Shown one piece after another: positions 24,501 through 36,550 of a stretch of 64,000 bases of DNA. This DNA is from Laguncularia racemosa (taxonomy: Eukaryota; Streptophyta; Magnoliopsida; Myrtales; Combretaceae), in NCBI GenBank assembly GCA_037954665.1, contig JBBMOL010000296.1, positions 124,001 to 188,000 on the forward strand, in the 5' to 3' direction. Positions within the stretch are counted from its first letter, which is position 1, and the number at the start of each line of letters is the position of its first letter. The notes beneath the pieces are model-generated. The model did not search any database, was not told the DNA's origin, and worked only from the letters and a program-made list of their open reading frames with translations. A program made the position numbers and the translations under genes.

Positions 24501-27287
24501 GTACTTAGTGAAAAATGTATTGGTTTAAGAAAATAATAGTTAGGCCATTGGAAGTAATACAAGGGATGTGAAGAAGTATATACACTCAAATTCAAGGTTT
24601 AAACTTTAATCCACTTTACTTAAGTGTTTTTGTAAAGATTTCAAGTGGTTCCTCAATTTTGCTGTTTGGTGGGGAATATTGACTCTTTGAAGTCTTAAAA
24701 GGCTAAGACATTTTATATATATATATATATATAAGTTATGTACAAGTGCTATACTTGAATATAGATAAGTTATCAAGCATCATTGTTAGAATCTCATGCA
24801 CTTTAACCATGAGATGGTTATCATGAGGTGGATGCCAATGCTAAATGACAACTTATAGAGATACTATGACTAGGCCATATTTAGAGACATGACAAAATAT
24901 ATTTGACTCATTCCACTGAAAGATAGATTATCATATCATAGGGATTTCTCAAAGATTAAGGAAAGATAATTATTTACTGAAAACATATTTGGAAAAGTAA
25001 TAAAGTTTTATTCGAATATTTATAAAGTTTTCCACATTGCTCCAAATACCTATTGGGAGTGAAGCATATAAATACATGGAGCTAAGAATAGAATGAATAA
25101 CATTACAACAACAAAATATAAAAATCTACTCACATGGTATATACATGAAAAACAAATACACTACTTATGTGCTAAAATGAGAGGATTTCTAAATTGTTCT
25201 TTTATGCAATGATTTGACTCTAAACTTATTTGTGTGACTATTCTCTATAGTTTTGTGAAATAGTTAAAAAAGCTAGGAGGGGGTAGATCTAAGAGTGATT
25301 GTTTTTGTTTATAAAGTGATCATAGGCTATTAGCAACTATAGAGTAGAAGATTATTGTAACACTTGTGTAATTTTTTATTTATTTATTGATATAGTGGAA
25401 TGAATTGACAAGGACAACTAGGATTCTAACAAGTGGAGGCAAGAAGAGTGAACTAATGCATAAGGCAGAACTGCTATACATCTATTGCTTGAATTTCTTA
25501 AACTCAACTTTTTTATTTTTCCACAATTTACTTATATTTGTTCATTATCCATTGCTAATTCAATTTAAAGAGTTCCACCAATATTAATCAAAAGGGAAGT
25601 CCATATGAAGTAAATTGAAGAAAAATTTTGAAAATTCATAATAATCATTTCATCCCCCCTCACCCTTGATTATTAATCGAGATTAACAATTTCAAGTTAA
25701 TCAATCTTGAAATAATCTTCAAGTGTCCAAATAAGATAAATAATTAAAGAGATATATAGGAAAGCTATGTGCATCTTAGGCATTCCATTGTACGTGTTAT
25801 AATACTTTAATTAGAAACAAATGAGAATTTCACAAACTTAGTTTCATTTATTGCATTTACTTCTTCATGCCATCTAGTTTATATGAAAAAGTATTTTATT
25901 TATGGAAACCTCAAGTACTAAGGATCTTATCATTAAGATATTCCATGTATAAGGAAATCTAGGTGGGAAGGTATGGTGGTTATTGACCAAAAGGTAAAGA
26001 CTTTTCTAAATAAGTAAATGGATAACTTAAACGAGTAAACCTCTTCCCTTTTCCTTTTCTTTTTTCATCCACTTCTATAGATCTTAGAAGTACAAATTTT
26101 TTCCCATTTGAAAAATGTGTTCATGGTATAAGATTTTAATAATGAGAATCTATAAAATACATAGGAATGTCCCTAAAACTCTTAAAACTTTGTAACATCA
26201 TACATGTTTAAAAGATACCTAATTAACTTCATATTTTTCCTTAATATTATTATAAGATTCAATTAGTAAAACATAGAAATCTAAGATGTTAAAAGCCCTT
26301 AAAGTAAGCATGAATTAAGTCCTTCTAGGTCTAGCTCCAAACAAACTAAAATGTAACAAAAATTAAGAATTCTTGCATTTTCCTTCCCCTTGGCTAGTCA
26401 CTAAGCATAACATCATTTGATTCATCAAAGTACAAACATAGCCCCTCAAGATAAGATCTTTGACTAAGTATAAAATGAAGTTTCTTAGGTAAGATGTTAA
26501 ATAACTTTAAGCAATCAAATTCATTTTTCTTCTTCTCATAAGTGTGTTGACTACGTTGTTGACTCCAGTTGCTTAAATTGCAAGAAATCATCATGTGCAA
26601 GAAAATCTCAAAAGTATAGAGAAGATTCTACCAGATAAGATCACAAGCACATCCATTTAATGCTTCCTAATGAAGAAGCCACCAATTTCATCAAAAGACT
26701 TGATTTCTTTCCCACTCCCTCACGACATCTTCCTCATCCTTCCATGAAATCTTCAAAGTACTAAAGAAAACCTTAGGATAAGATTTTGACCAAGCATAAT
26801 TAAGGTTTCCTAGATAAGATATTAGATAGCTTAAAGAAATCAACTTCCTTCTTTTATAAAAGCATGCCTTTCACTTCTTTATCCATTTCCCATTTTGCTT
26901 CCAAACATTTTTATCCATCATTTTCAAAGGATCACAAGCCACTTCCATTTAAAGAAGCTAATCTTCTTTCTAAAAACTTCTCTTACACATCACTTTCATA
27001 TGCTAACAACACTAGAAATTATAAAACTTTTCCAAGCTTGAAAGTTCTACTTGCGCATAAATTTATACTACTTTTGATCAATTATATGAGAAAAGTATAA
27101 ATTATTCACAAAGTGGATTAACCAAGCTTAAATTTAAAAAAATATTGAAAAGTATTGTATTTTTACACGAAAATTATTGATTTTAAAAACTTTGTGCAGG
27201 TGTATGAAGGGCTACCTCTACATTGGTAGCCCTACCGTTTGATTGAAGGAGAATAGAAAGAGGAAAAGCCAGAATAGGGCACACTAT
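24501..27287. other. AT-rich spacer with a local imperfect duplication
   Basis: No gene is supported. An (AT)n run lies at about 24,713-24,733. Two segments of about 90 bp, starting near 26,450 and 26,777, are clearly related (both contain GATAAGAT-TTTGAC-AAG ... TAGATAAGAT or TAGGTAAGAT ... AGCAATCAA), which suggests a local duplication. The frame at 26,864-27,100 is Ser/Phe/Lys-rich and unrecognised. Confidence 0.5.
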
Positions 27288-28296
27288 TGATGGGAAATTT
27301 TCTAGTACCATATATGCTTTCAGAACTAGATTTAGATGATGATCCAAATCGCTTATATTTTACTTCATTTCTTTTTATCTAATAAGTATTGGAGAAATAA
27401 TCTTACAGGTACAATAATATTTCTCTATGGGATGCCAACATGTCCTACATTAGTTGATGGCCACGGGACATCATCAGAATTGCATTCAGAGGCCTGCTAC
27501 GATTGTTTCCACTTCGAAGCATTGGCTCATGAAGATTTATAATATTTTGTACTTTGTAATTGTTCTATGGACTATTTTATGCTATATTTTCTTTTGGTAC
27601 ACTTTCATTTTTATTGTAATTTTCATTTAGGACCGGCCACCGTAAAAGTGGCATAGTTGTAATTTTGTGTATTTTCTAACCCCAAAGGGAGCAAGTATAA
27701 ATACTTGCTTAAAGTAGGGTTTTAGGAGGCCATTTTTTCATATTAGACACCTTCACTTTACGTGAGAGAGCTTAAGGTTTTCCCTAGTTCAATTTCCTTT
27801 ATTAATTTCAATCCCAAGAATTAACATTATGGCAAGTGCAACACTTGGAATTGTGAGTCATATCAATTTCATTTTGCTGTGATTTCTTTTCTTCTCTAGT
27901 GTGTAATATCTAGGGTTGAATTGGAAGTTTCTTGGTCAAATTTGATTGCATTTGTAATCAAATTATTATTACAAAATTGATTGGTTCTTAGCATTTGTTA
28001 TCACCATCAAATTTTGCTTCACCATGTGGCGTGAATTGGCTCTTGTTGGAAAGGTTGATTTCAGAGTTGTTCTTGTTGATCTTGTGTATTATTCACTTGA
28101 TTGTCAAGTATATTTTATGATCTCCATTAAGGAAAACATCATTGTGATATTCATTTCATGAAACATAGCAATTGGTTCACCTAATTCATTTAGGGTTCAT
28201 GCAATTTTTGTCCCCTTTGAATCGATTCGATCTTGTGAATTGAAGTTGTTCCTTTAGTTCATTTACATGTGCTTAAACCTTGGTTTTAGGCACATA
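27288..28296 (+). repeat. 5' LTR of element A2 (family A)
   Basis: It opens TGATGGGAAAT and ends TTTTAGGCACATA, with the last CA changed. The length of 1,009 bp matches other family A LTRs (1,008-1,035 bp). The 3' two thirds align with A0, A1 and E, including the GGCCGGCCACC / AAAAGTGGC block and the TATA box in AAGTATAAATACTTG. The first 240 bp are strongly diverged or replaced, so the left boundary is less certain; ACTAT at 27,283-27,287 would be its target duplication. Confidence 0.65.
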
Positions 28297-28302
28297 ATCT
28301 TT

Positions 28303-28314
28303 TGGTATCAGAGC
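28303..28314 (+). other. Primer-binding site of element A2
   Basis: TGGTATCAGAGC, complementary to the 3' end of initiator tRNA-Met, six bases after the LTR end. Confidence 0.85.
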
Positions 28315-29366
28315 TTGAGGTTTAAGAGAAGGGATTATTTCAATTGGAATTCAGAATTAGGGATTGTTGAATTAGCATCTTAATCCGAATTGTGAAGTGG
28401 AGTTGAGTTATTTCAATTATGTTGTTGAAGTGCTATCTTGTTGCTTTGTTGTTGTATACTTAAAGACTTGTAACATGCTTGGTTCCCTTGAGAAGTGACC
28501 GTGAGTGTGAAGTGTCTTTGAGGTAGAACGTAAGGAGTAAGAAGTGTTGATCCATTGTGATCAATTGAAGAAGTGTGAATTGTCTTGTTGAATTTTCAAA
28601 AGTGAGGAGTAATATTTGTGATTTTCAAACTTGAATTTTCAGAATTGAAGTGTGAGTTAAGGAAGCAATTTGAATTTCAAAACACACATTAAGTGATTGA
28701 GTAATTGTGTGTTCATTTGAATTTGAAAGTGGCTCCTTACCATTTGTGGAATAGAGCAATTATTGAACTCAATTTGAATTTGAATTTGAGCTACCTTGAT
28801 TGTTGAAAATTGTGGTTTGTTAACTTGTATGTAAGTGGAAAAGTGCACTGTGACTTGAAGAGGTGTGTATGTAGAGTTGTGTTTTTTTAAATTTAGTGAA
28901 GAGTATGTGCATTTGGCATGAGTTTTGGTGTGTGTTGTAAAGATAATTGTTGCTAGTGGCATGAATATATTGGGACTATAAGTAGAAGGGGAGTTGTGTG
29001 GTGGTGGATTTGATTATTTTGTATTTGTTGAGGTGCTGCACATTGTGACTATTTGTAGTGTGGAATCAAGGCAAGAAAAGGAAGGTTTGAGTATTATAAT
29101 TTGAATTCAAACTAATTATTAAAGTGTGAAAATAATTAACTAGTTACTTAAGCACTTGTAGTTGAATTTAATTCTAACTACTTATAAGTATTTGTGTGTG
29201 TACTTCATTTATTGAACTTTACTTGGAGTACTAAATTATTTCCTTGTGCCTATAATTCTTTTTTTTTTAATCGTGAGCTATTGCATTATTGTGGTTGTTA
29301 AACGTGTAGGTTGGTGTTGTTGAAGGAGTATGTTGAAGTTTATGAGATTACTTCTTCAATTACAAC
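28315..29366 (+). other. Untranslated leader of element A2
   Basis: About 1 kb of non-coding sequence between the primer site and the gag start, rich in TTGAATTTGAAGTG words. The part near 29,090-29,180 is shared with the 5' end of what remains of element E on the other strand. No conserved frame is present. Confidence 0.6.
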
Positions 29367-29806
29367 ATGTCTAATGAAAGTGTGAATGGGGGAATTGGCA
29401 ATGAAGCTAATAGCCAGGTTGGTGGAGGTCAGGGTCATAATATTGCAGGTAGGAGGACTTTAGAAGAACAACTCTAAGATCTTACTACCATAGTTGCTAC
29501 TATGGCAACTAGGATTGATAAGATGACATTACCACAATCGCTAGTGGTGAACCTTCAGGTATTGCCTCGGGTAGCTCCATAGAACCCTTAGAGAGATAGA
29601 GTAGTGGGAGATGGAAATTTGAATAGAAGGATGGATAGGGATCATCATCCTTACAGGGAAGCAAGAGATGATAACTTTGGGGCCAATCTATATCAAAATA
29701 GGGATTTCAAGCCACCTTGGGGATTGGAGTATGTGAAGCTGTAGATGCCTTCGTATGACGGCAAGGGAACAATTGATGATTATTTGGACTGGGAGGATAA
29801 GGTTGA
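29367..29806 (+). pseudogene. gag, N-terminal part (element A2), interrupted
   Basis: The frame opens MSNESVNGGIGNEA, continues with GGGQGHNIAGRRTLEEQL and ends IDDYLDWEDKV at the A3 insertion. The N-terminus matches that of the gag remnant of C1 (50,453 leftwards). The break falls between two halves of a chromovirus gag: the continuation, LFECYEIDDNTRFRLATIEF, follows A3 at 37,564. At least four in-frame stops are present, and where the sister copy C1 shows the ancestral codon, a stop stands in place of Gln (KL-stop-MPS here, ELQMPS there). Confidence 0.8.
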
Positions 29807-30436
29807 TGATAGGAATCAGACTCTTCTAGGACCTATCACCAGGGCCCGAGCTAAGGGTCTCCAAAATCTAGCTTTAAGGGTTTTGCTAGAGAAACCTAAC
29901 CTTGAGAAATCTAACCTGCTTCCTACATCTTTGCACTATAATTTTGATGCATTTGAGCAGGTTCATTTGTTAGTCCAACAGGATACAAAAACACCCATAC
30001 TATTGAGCGAATCAGGGTTGTCAACGGAACCTGATTCAAAAGCTTCTTGAAGACCGGCATCATGAAGGACCATTTCTTTTATATATTTATTCTTTTATGA
30101 ACTATTTTGATTGTATTTTGGTTTTGGGACACTTTTATTTCCTTGTAATTTTCATTTAGGACTAGCTACCTTAAAAGTGGTAAACTTATAATTTTGACCA
30201 CTTTCTAACCCTAGGAGTAGCAAGTATAAATACTTGCTTAAGAGAGGGTTTGGGGAGGCCATATTTTGTAGAATTGAGAGACACATTCACGTGTGGAATT
30301 AGGGTTCTTTCCTTAGTTCAAAACTCTTATCAATTTCAACCCAAGAATTGGAATTGTAGTGAGTGCGACGAAGGGGAATTGTGAGTCATATCGATTCCAT
30401 CTTTGTTGTATGTTCCTTTCTTCTCTAGTGAGTCAT

Positions 30437-32068
30437 TGATAGAGCCATTTTATACTCAATCTTTATAGTATGAAGTGTGTTAATTTATTATAGATTTTAT
30501 AGAAATCATAAGGAAATGGTACTTAATTCTATTATGGTGATAAATCAGGTTAAATGGAGTCAAGGGTGCTAATTCAAGTAAATTAGAGAAGTCATCTACA
30601 ACTTGGATCAAAGACAAGGATTTACACCGCCGGAGGAAAGTACATGGGCGTGTAGTTGAAGTACACGGCCGTGTACTTAGTTTTAAAGCCACAGGAAACT
30701 ACACGGTTGAAGTACACGACCGTGTATCTGTCTTGAAGAATCCATGGGAAAATACATGGTTGAAGTACACGACCGTATATCTGTTTAGAAGGAGACACGG
30801 CTTGTGACACGGCCGTGGTGGAAGACGTGGTGGCAGCCGTGGTCGAAGCCGTGGTGGAAGTTGAAATGGAAGATGTGCTAAGGATGAGAAATTGTGGAAC
30901 ATCAACCAGAGGATGGCACGACTTGAGATCTGGCCGTGGTTGAAGCCGTGGTACACACTGATCACGGATGAAGACTTGTAGATTACCCACAGAGGAAGGC
31001 ACGGCTTGACCCACGGCCGTGTGGTAGGACGTGCCAGGCGGACCATTATTCACTCCTCGAGATTTACATCAAAAAGGAAAGATATTTTCGTATCTTGCTA
31101 GCAAAAGATCACCTGCCATTCCTTTAATAATATAAATAGAACTAACCCTAGAAGGTTATGGGCATCAAGAATCTTGGATCATCTTAGAGACAAGAAGGAA
31201 AGATGGTGGTAGAGCAGGCAGCCGGGAACAGAGGCTTGTTATGTTTTTATTTTTAATTTTCGTTTTGATTATGAACATGCGTAGCTAAGTAGTTTTTCTA
31301 GCCAAAGGGTCATAGAAGTTTGATTCTCCACGAATTGTGAGATCTAATTGAGTTGACTTTAATCTATTCTTTGTTTTTGGATATTCATATATCTTTTGAA
31401 CGTCTTGTCATTATTATCTTTGTTGATTAGTATGAATTAGAGCTCTTCTACTTAATTAGCAGGTTAATATATTGTCAACTAGCACGTCAAATCCGTAATT
31501 GTTTGATAGTTCTAGTCTCGGTGACACGATAACATGTTTGATTATAAAATAGATGATCGAATTCATGTTATGGAGATGTATGATCTTGTTTAAATAGGTT
31601 ATCTTATAATCTACTGGCATGAATTGGTAGTCTCTCTAGTTTTTAATGCTATTGATAGATTAAATCCTAAGAGCTTGTCTAGGATTGTCTAATCGATAAG
31701 AGAAATAATCAAAGAGCTTGTTTTGGTTATCGAAGAAGTACGGAGAGATAGGTTGTTAGAGCTTGTTAATAACCATAACCAGTTTATCTAGAAATAAGGA
31801 TAGAAGACATTTGCATCGATGATCAATTCCTAGAATTAAACTATCTTGATTCCTTTGGCTAGGCTTTTATCAATATTCGACTTTATTATTTTGTTTCAAC
31901 ATTATTTGATTCACAAACAAACCCCCCATTTTTCTTTTCTTCTTTATTCTCTTTGAATAGAAATATATTTAACCAATCCCTGTGGATTCGACCCTACTCA
32001 CCACTATATGCAAATCATATAATTGACTAGGAGTAGGTTTTTATTTTTGTTGGATTCGACACCCATCA
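30437..32068 (+). mobile_element. Solo LTR, family S (copy S2), nested in the A3 LTR
   Basis: It opens TGATAGAGCCATTTTATAC and ends GGATTCGACACCCATCA. It is flanked by a perfect GTCAT duplication (30,432-30,436 and 32,069-32,073). The uninterrupted 3' LTR of A3 reads AGTGAGTCATATCTAGGG at the matching place, confirming the target. The TATA box is at 31,131-31,138. Compared with S1 it lacks a short stretch near 30,790 and has an extra GTGGCAGCC-type unit, so the palindromic region changes by small insertions and deletions. Confidence 0.92.
30640..31030. repeat. CACGNNCGTG palindrome array in the U3 of S2
   Basis: ACACGGCCGTGT, ACACGACCGTGT and CACGGCCGTGG motifs recur, ending about 100 bp upstream of the TATA box at 31,131. 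Spacing and order largely match S1. Confidence 0.85.
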
Positions 32069-32456
32069 GTCATATCTAGGGTAGATTTAGATCTTTCTTG
32101 GATATATTTGTGTTTTTTTTTCATGAATAATCATATTTCAAGATTGATTGTTCATTGAGAATTAAATTGCTCTTAGTGATTAGCGTGAATTGGCAAGGTT
32201 GGAAGGGTGTGAGTTCATGGTTTTTGAGCTTATCTTTTTCATCCATTTCACGTGTAATTATCTTGTTCTTATTGTTGATTAGTGAAATTTCTCATTAGTG
32301 GAAGTTAATTGAATCTTTGAATCATTGGATTTCATGATAATTCCATTAGGGTCACGCAATTTCCTAGTCACTTGGACTGGTTTTGTATGAGACTTGAGAC
32401 TTGTTTTCTTGAGTCATTTGATTGTGCTTGGAAGTGGTTTTGAGCACATCATCTTT

Positions 32457-32468
32457 TGGTATCAGAGC
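32457..32468 (+). other. Primer-binding site of element A3
   Basis: TGGTATCAGAGC, five bases after the LTR end, complementary to the 3' end of initiator tRNA-Met. Confidence 0.9.
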
Positions 32469-33243
32469 ACAAGTTGAGAGAAGGGATTTATGGTTGTTTG
32501 ATTTTGTGATATTCATCTTCAATTAGGGTTAATCAAATTGTGAACCACAATTGTGTTGTTGTAGTTTGTGACTTGCGAAATTACCTTGGTTGGAATTTTG
32601 ATTTGCTGCTTGTTGGAGTTGGATTGGGAAGGTTGTTGTATCATCTTGTGATTAATAATTTTCGTGGAAGGGAAGAAGCATAGAAGTGTTGTTTTAATTC
32701 AACTATTTTTGAACTTGAAAACTCACCAATTTCTTGCCGTGACTAGTTGTGGCGTGAGAGAGTTTGTGAGGGTTGTTGTTGTGACTTCTATTGTGTAATT
32801 CTGAATTGGAGGAGTACAATTTACAGATTTGCATTGAGTTTGAGTAGTAAGGAATCTATTTGAATTCAAACACATTCCATTAAGTTGTTGGAGTTAATGA
32901 GTGCTATTTGAATTTGAATTCATTACCTACCAATTGAAGAAGGCTTGCAATTAGTGAAGTGGTTTGAATTTCAAATTGAAGTTGCTCCCTATTGTGGATA
33001 TTCGGATTACATTTGTGGAAAGTGGCATATTTGTTTTTGTTGTCATCCTTGTCGTGGAAAGTGGAAGCATACTTGTTGTTATTGCCACTTGTGTTGTTGC
33101 CGTGGAAGTGAATCATATTTATTGTTGTTGCCACTTGTGTGTTGCCGTGGGAGTGACTTGTGGAGATTAAAAAATTTGTTGCACCGTGATCTTGAAAGAA
33201 GTGGGAAATATTGTTCACGTGTTGATTGAGTTTGAATTCCACA
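32469..33243 (+). other. Untranslated leader of A3
   Basis: Non-coding leader of about 775 bp between primer site and the start peptide. From about 33,020 it has repeated TTGTTGCCACTTGTGTTG / GCCGTGG words, giving a loosely periodic G+T-rich patch. Open frames on both strands here (for example 32,904-33,242 minus) reflect that patch. Confidence 0.55.
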
Positions 33244-33780
33244 ATGTCTAGTGAAATGCTTTAATATGCTAATGTATTGCGACGCACATTAAGTACATTT
33301 GCTAATAAGGAAGAAGAACAAAGGGAAAACTTGTTCCACACTTCTTGTAGGATACAAGGAAATTTGTGTGTCCTTATAATAGATGGTGGTAGTTGTACTA
33401 ATGTAGTAGCTGCATCGTTGGTATCGAAGCTAAAGCTTTTAACTATTCCACATCTTAAACCATATAAACTACATTGGCTTAATGATTAAGGAAGTCTATA
33501 TGTTACCCAAAGAGCTAGGGTGCCCTTCAGTATAGGGGACAAGTATTGTGATGAAATTGAGTGTGATATCTTACCTATGTGTGCATCCCATATTTTGCTT
33601 GGCAGACCTTGGTTATATGACGGAGGGTCTTACATGATGGCTTCAAAAATACATATTTATTCCAAAAGGAGGGCATACGAATTATTCTGAATCCTATGCC
33701 ACCTTTAGAGCTCCAGCAACAGATTAATCGACCATCAGAGGATAAGAAGGCTTTGATACAAAATGACGCCTCTAAGGGGT
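33244..33780 (+). pseudogene. Retropepsin (aspartic protease) of A3
   Basis: A start peptide (MSSEML, stop, YANVLRRTLS) leads straight into EEEQRENLFHTSCRIQGN and LIIDGGSCTNVVAASLVS, the plant gypsy protease with active site D-G-G-S. ILLGRPWLYD follows near 33,595. Stops replace codons at 33,262 and 33,487 and the frame breaks near 33,620. The gag region that should come first is absent. Element E has the same start peptide and the same direct join to protease, so the arrangement pre-dates both insertions. Confidence 0.85.
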
Positions 33781-33788
33781 AAAAGGTA

Positions 33789-35310
33789 TTGTTGATGGGA
33801 CAGGGTGAGATGGAGAGACTAATCACAGAAGAGGCTCCAACATACTTGCTTCAATTGAGATGTGTATTAGGGTTACGAGAACCACAGTCTCTACCTCCAG
33901 CAGTTTCTCAGGTATTAAATGAGTATACTGACATTTTTCCTAATGATTTGCCAGTAGGATTACCACCCTTGAGAGGGATAGAGCATGCTATTGATCTTAT
34001 GCCCGGTTCAGTGTTACCAAACCGACCTGCATATCACATGAATCCTGAGGAAGTTAAGGAATTGAAACGTCAGGTAGATGAATTGGTGGAACAGGGGTTT
34101 GTTAGAGAGAGTCTCAGCTTATGCACTGTTCCCGCCCTTCTTATTCCCAAGAAGGATGGAACTTAGAGAATGTGTATCGATAGTAGAGCCATCAACAAAA
34201 TCACCATTAAATACAGGTATCCTATTCCTAGACTTGATGATATGTTGGATGAGCTGCATGGTTCACAGATTTTCTCCAAAGTGGATCTTAAAAGCGGATA
34301 TCTCCAGATTCGGATGAGGGAAGGGGATGAATGGAAGACCGCTTTTAAAACACATCATGGACTATATGAATGGTTGGTTATGCCCTTTGGTTTGAGTAAT
34401 GCTCCTAGTACTTTTATGAGATTGATGAACCGTGTATTGAAAGAGTTTCTAGGAAAATTTGTTGTTGTTTATTTTGATGATATTCTGATCTACAGCAAAG
34501 ACCTAGAACAACATGTGGGGCATCTTCGGGTAGTATTTTCAGTATTGGAGACACAACAACTATTTGCAAATATTCAGAAGTGTTCCTTTCGCCAAACTGA
34601 GGTAACATTTTTGGGTTTTGTTGTGTCAGGTGCAGGAGTTAGGATAGATGAGGAGAAAGTGAGGGCGATTAAAGAATGGCCGACACCCACTTCAGTTACT
34701 GAGGTAAAAAGCTTTCATGGGCTTGCATCCTTTTATAGACGTTTTATCTAAAATTTCAGTAGCATTGTCAGTCCTCTCATAGAACTGACTAAGAAGAGTG
34801 TTCCTTTTATTTGGAGTGAAAAGGCCCAGAGGAGTTTTGAAGAGATAAAAGAAAAACTCACTTGTGCTCCATTACTGGTCTTACCTGATTTTGACAAAGT
34901 TTTTGAATTGAAATGTGATGCTTTAGGGATTGGAATTGGTGCTGTATTAATGTAGGAGAAGAGACCTATAGCATATTTTAGTGAAAAATTAAGTGGAGCA
35001 ACTTTGAACTATTCTATATATGATAAGGAATTTTACTCCTTAGTGAAGGGCTCTCATGACGTGGCGGCATTATCTCCTCCCGAAGGAGTTTATTATTTAT
35101 ACAGATCATGAATCTTTGAAACATTTTAGGGGACAACATCATTTGTCTAAGCGCCAGGCCAAGTGGGTGGAATTTCTGGAGGGTTTTGCTTATGTGATTA
35201 AGTACAAAAAGGGCAATCAGAATATTGTTGCTGATGCTTTATCACGACGGTATGTACTTATCACTTCTCTTCAGTCAAAATTGCTGGGTTTTGAGTTATT
35301 GAAAGAATAA
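33789..35310 (+). pseudogene. Reverse transcriptase and RNase H of A3
   Basis: RT motifs appear in order: LPPLRGIEHAIDLMPG, IPKKDGT (then a TAG in place of Trp at about 34,164), DSRAINKITIKYRYPIPRLDD, FSKVDLKSGYLQIRM, MPFGLSNAPSTFMRLMN and the catalytic YFDDILIYSKD near 34,480. The thumb follows to about 34,750. RNase H continues with KCDALGIGIGAVLM, stop, EKRPIAYFSEKLSG, then a frameshift near 35,045 and TDHESLKHF and ADALSRR. Stops at 34,164, 34,749 and about 34,953 and the frameshift leave no active enzyme. Most stops are one transition away from Gln or Trp codons. Confidence 0.9.
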
Positions 35311-35439
35311 TATGTATGTGATGAGGAATTCAAGACTGTCATGGAGAGGTGTCTTGGAGGCGGGATGTATGATGGATATTGTGTGATAGATGGGTTTCTG
35401 TATAAATCAGGAAACTATGTATTCCATTTGGATTTGTGA

Positions 35440-36550
35440 GGGAATTATTGGTGAGGGAAGCACATGCAGGTGGTTTGTCAGGGCATTTTGGTGAGAAGAG
35501 AACTTTAGCCATATTGAGGGAGAATTTCTACTGGAAAGGTATGATAAAGGATGTCCATAAGGTACTAGAAAGGTGTGGTGTTTGCAAGAGAGCCAAGGGG
35601 AAGAAAGGTGCGTAGGGTGAATATATGCCTTTACCTATACCATCTAAATCGTGGACTGATATCAACATGGATTTTGTGTTGGGATTACCTAGAACACAAA
35701 GGGGGGAAGACTCTATTATGGTGGATGTTGATCGATTCAGCAAAATGTCACACTTTGTGCCATGCTACAAAACAGACGATGCTCTTTTTATTGCTAACCT
35801 TTTTGTGTAGGAAATTGTCAAATTACATGGAGTTCCACACAGCATAGTGTTAGACAGAGATACTAAGTTCCTTAGTTTCTTTTAGAAAACACTATGGAGA
35901 AGATTGGGTACTAAACTAATGTACAATACCTCTTGCCATCCCCAAACCGATGGACAAACAGAGGTTGTCAACCGCACGCTTGGGAATCTTCTCAGAGTAA
36001 CAGTTGGCAAGAATCTTACTGATTGGGACTTGTGTCTTCCTATTGTTGAGTTCACTTACAATAGGTCTACTCATAGTTCAACCAATAAGTCTCCCTTTCA
36101 AGTTTTTTATGGCTATAACCCTTCCATTCCATTGGATTTTATAGCTGGACCAGCGACAAAGGAAGAAAGTCTTAGTGGAGTTGACCGAGCACAACAGATT
36201 CAACACATCCGTGATCGGACCACTGAACACCTTTAGAAGACCTAGGAATAACAAAGGATCCAGGGAAACAGACACAGGAACATTCATCTCTATAATCCAG
36301 GTGACTTAGTCTGGATTAATCTTAGCAGGGACAAGTTTCCACATAAAAAGTCACAGAAGCTATCTCCTAGATCAGACGGACCATTCAGGGTCTTAAAGCG
36401 CATCAACAACAATGCTTATCCTATAGAGTTACCAGGAGAATATGGAGTATCAACCACTTTTAATGTCTCAGATCTTTCACCATACTTAGCAGATGACGTG
36501 CATGAAGATCCATCAGATTTGAGGGCAAATCTTCCAGAAGCCCGAGGAGA
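35440..36550 (+). pseudogene. Integrase of A3
   Basis: The zinc-binding region has AHAGGLSGHFG and CGVCKRAKG. The core has MDFVLGLPRTQ (first Asp), VLDRDTKFL (second Asp) and TDGQTEVVNRTL (Glu), so all three catalytic residues remain. The C-terminal part shows GDLVWINLSRDKFP, SPRSDGPFRVL and STTFNVSDLSPYL, then DLRANLPEARGDD running into the LTR. Stops break it at about 35,614, 35,808, 35,884 and three times within 36,234-36,250. Where the expected codon is clear these fit CAG/CAA or TGG changed by one transition. Confidence 0.9.

Larger units (their letters stand above)
29807..32451 (+). repeat. 5' LTR of A3, split by solo LTR S2
   Basis: It starts TGATAGGAATCAGAC and ends TTGAGCACATCA. S2 occupies 30,437-32,068. 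The first 250 bp keep a reading frame (29,745-30,050 in the fused frame) that continues the pol tail: ITRARAKGLQNLALRV and further. The TATA box is at 30,225-30,232. Confidence 0.9.

Noticed and set aside
32904..33242. A minus-strand His/Asn/Thr-rich frame and overlapping plus-strand Cys-rich frames
   Set aside because: Both come from the loosely periodic GTTGTTGCCACTTGTG patch in the A3 leader.
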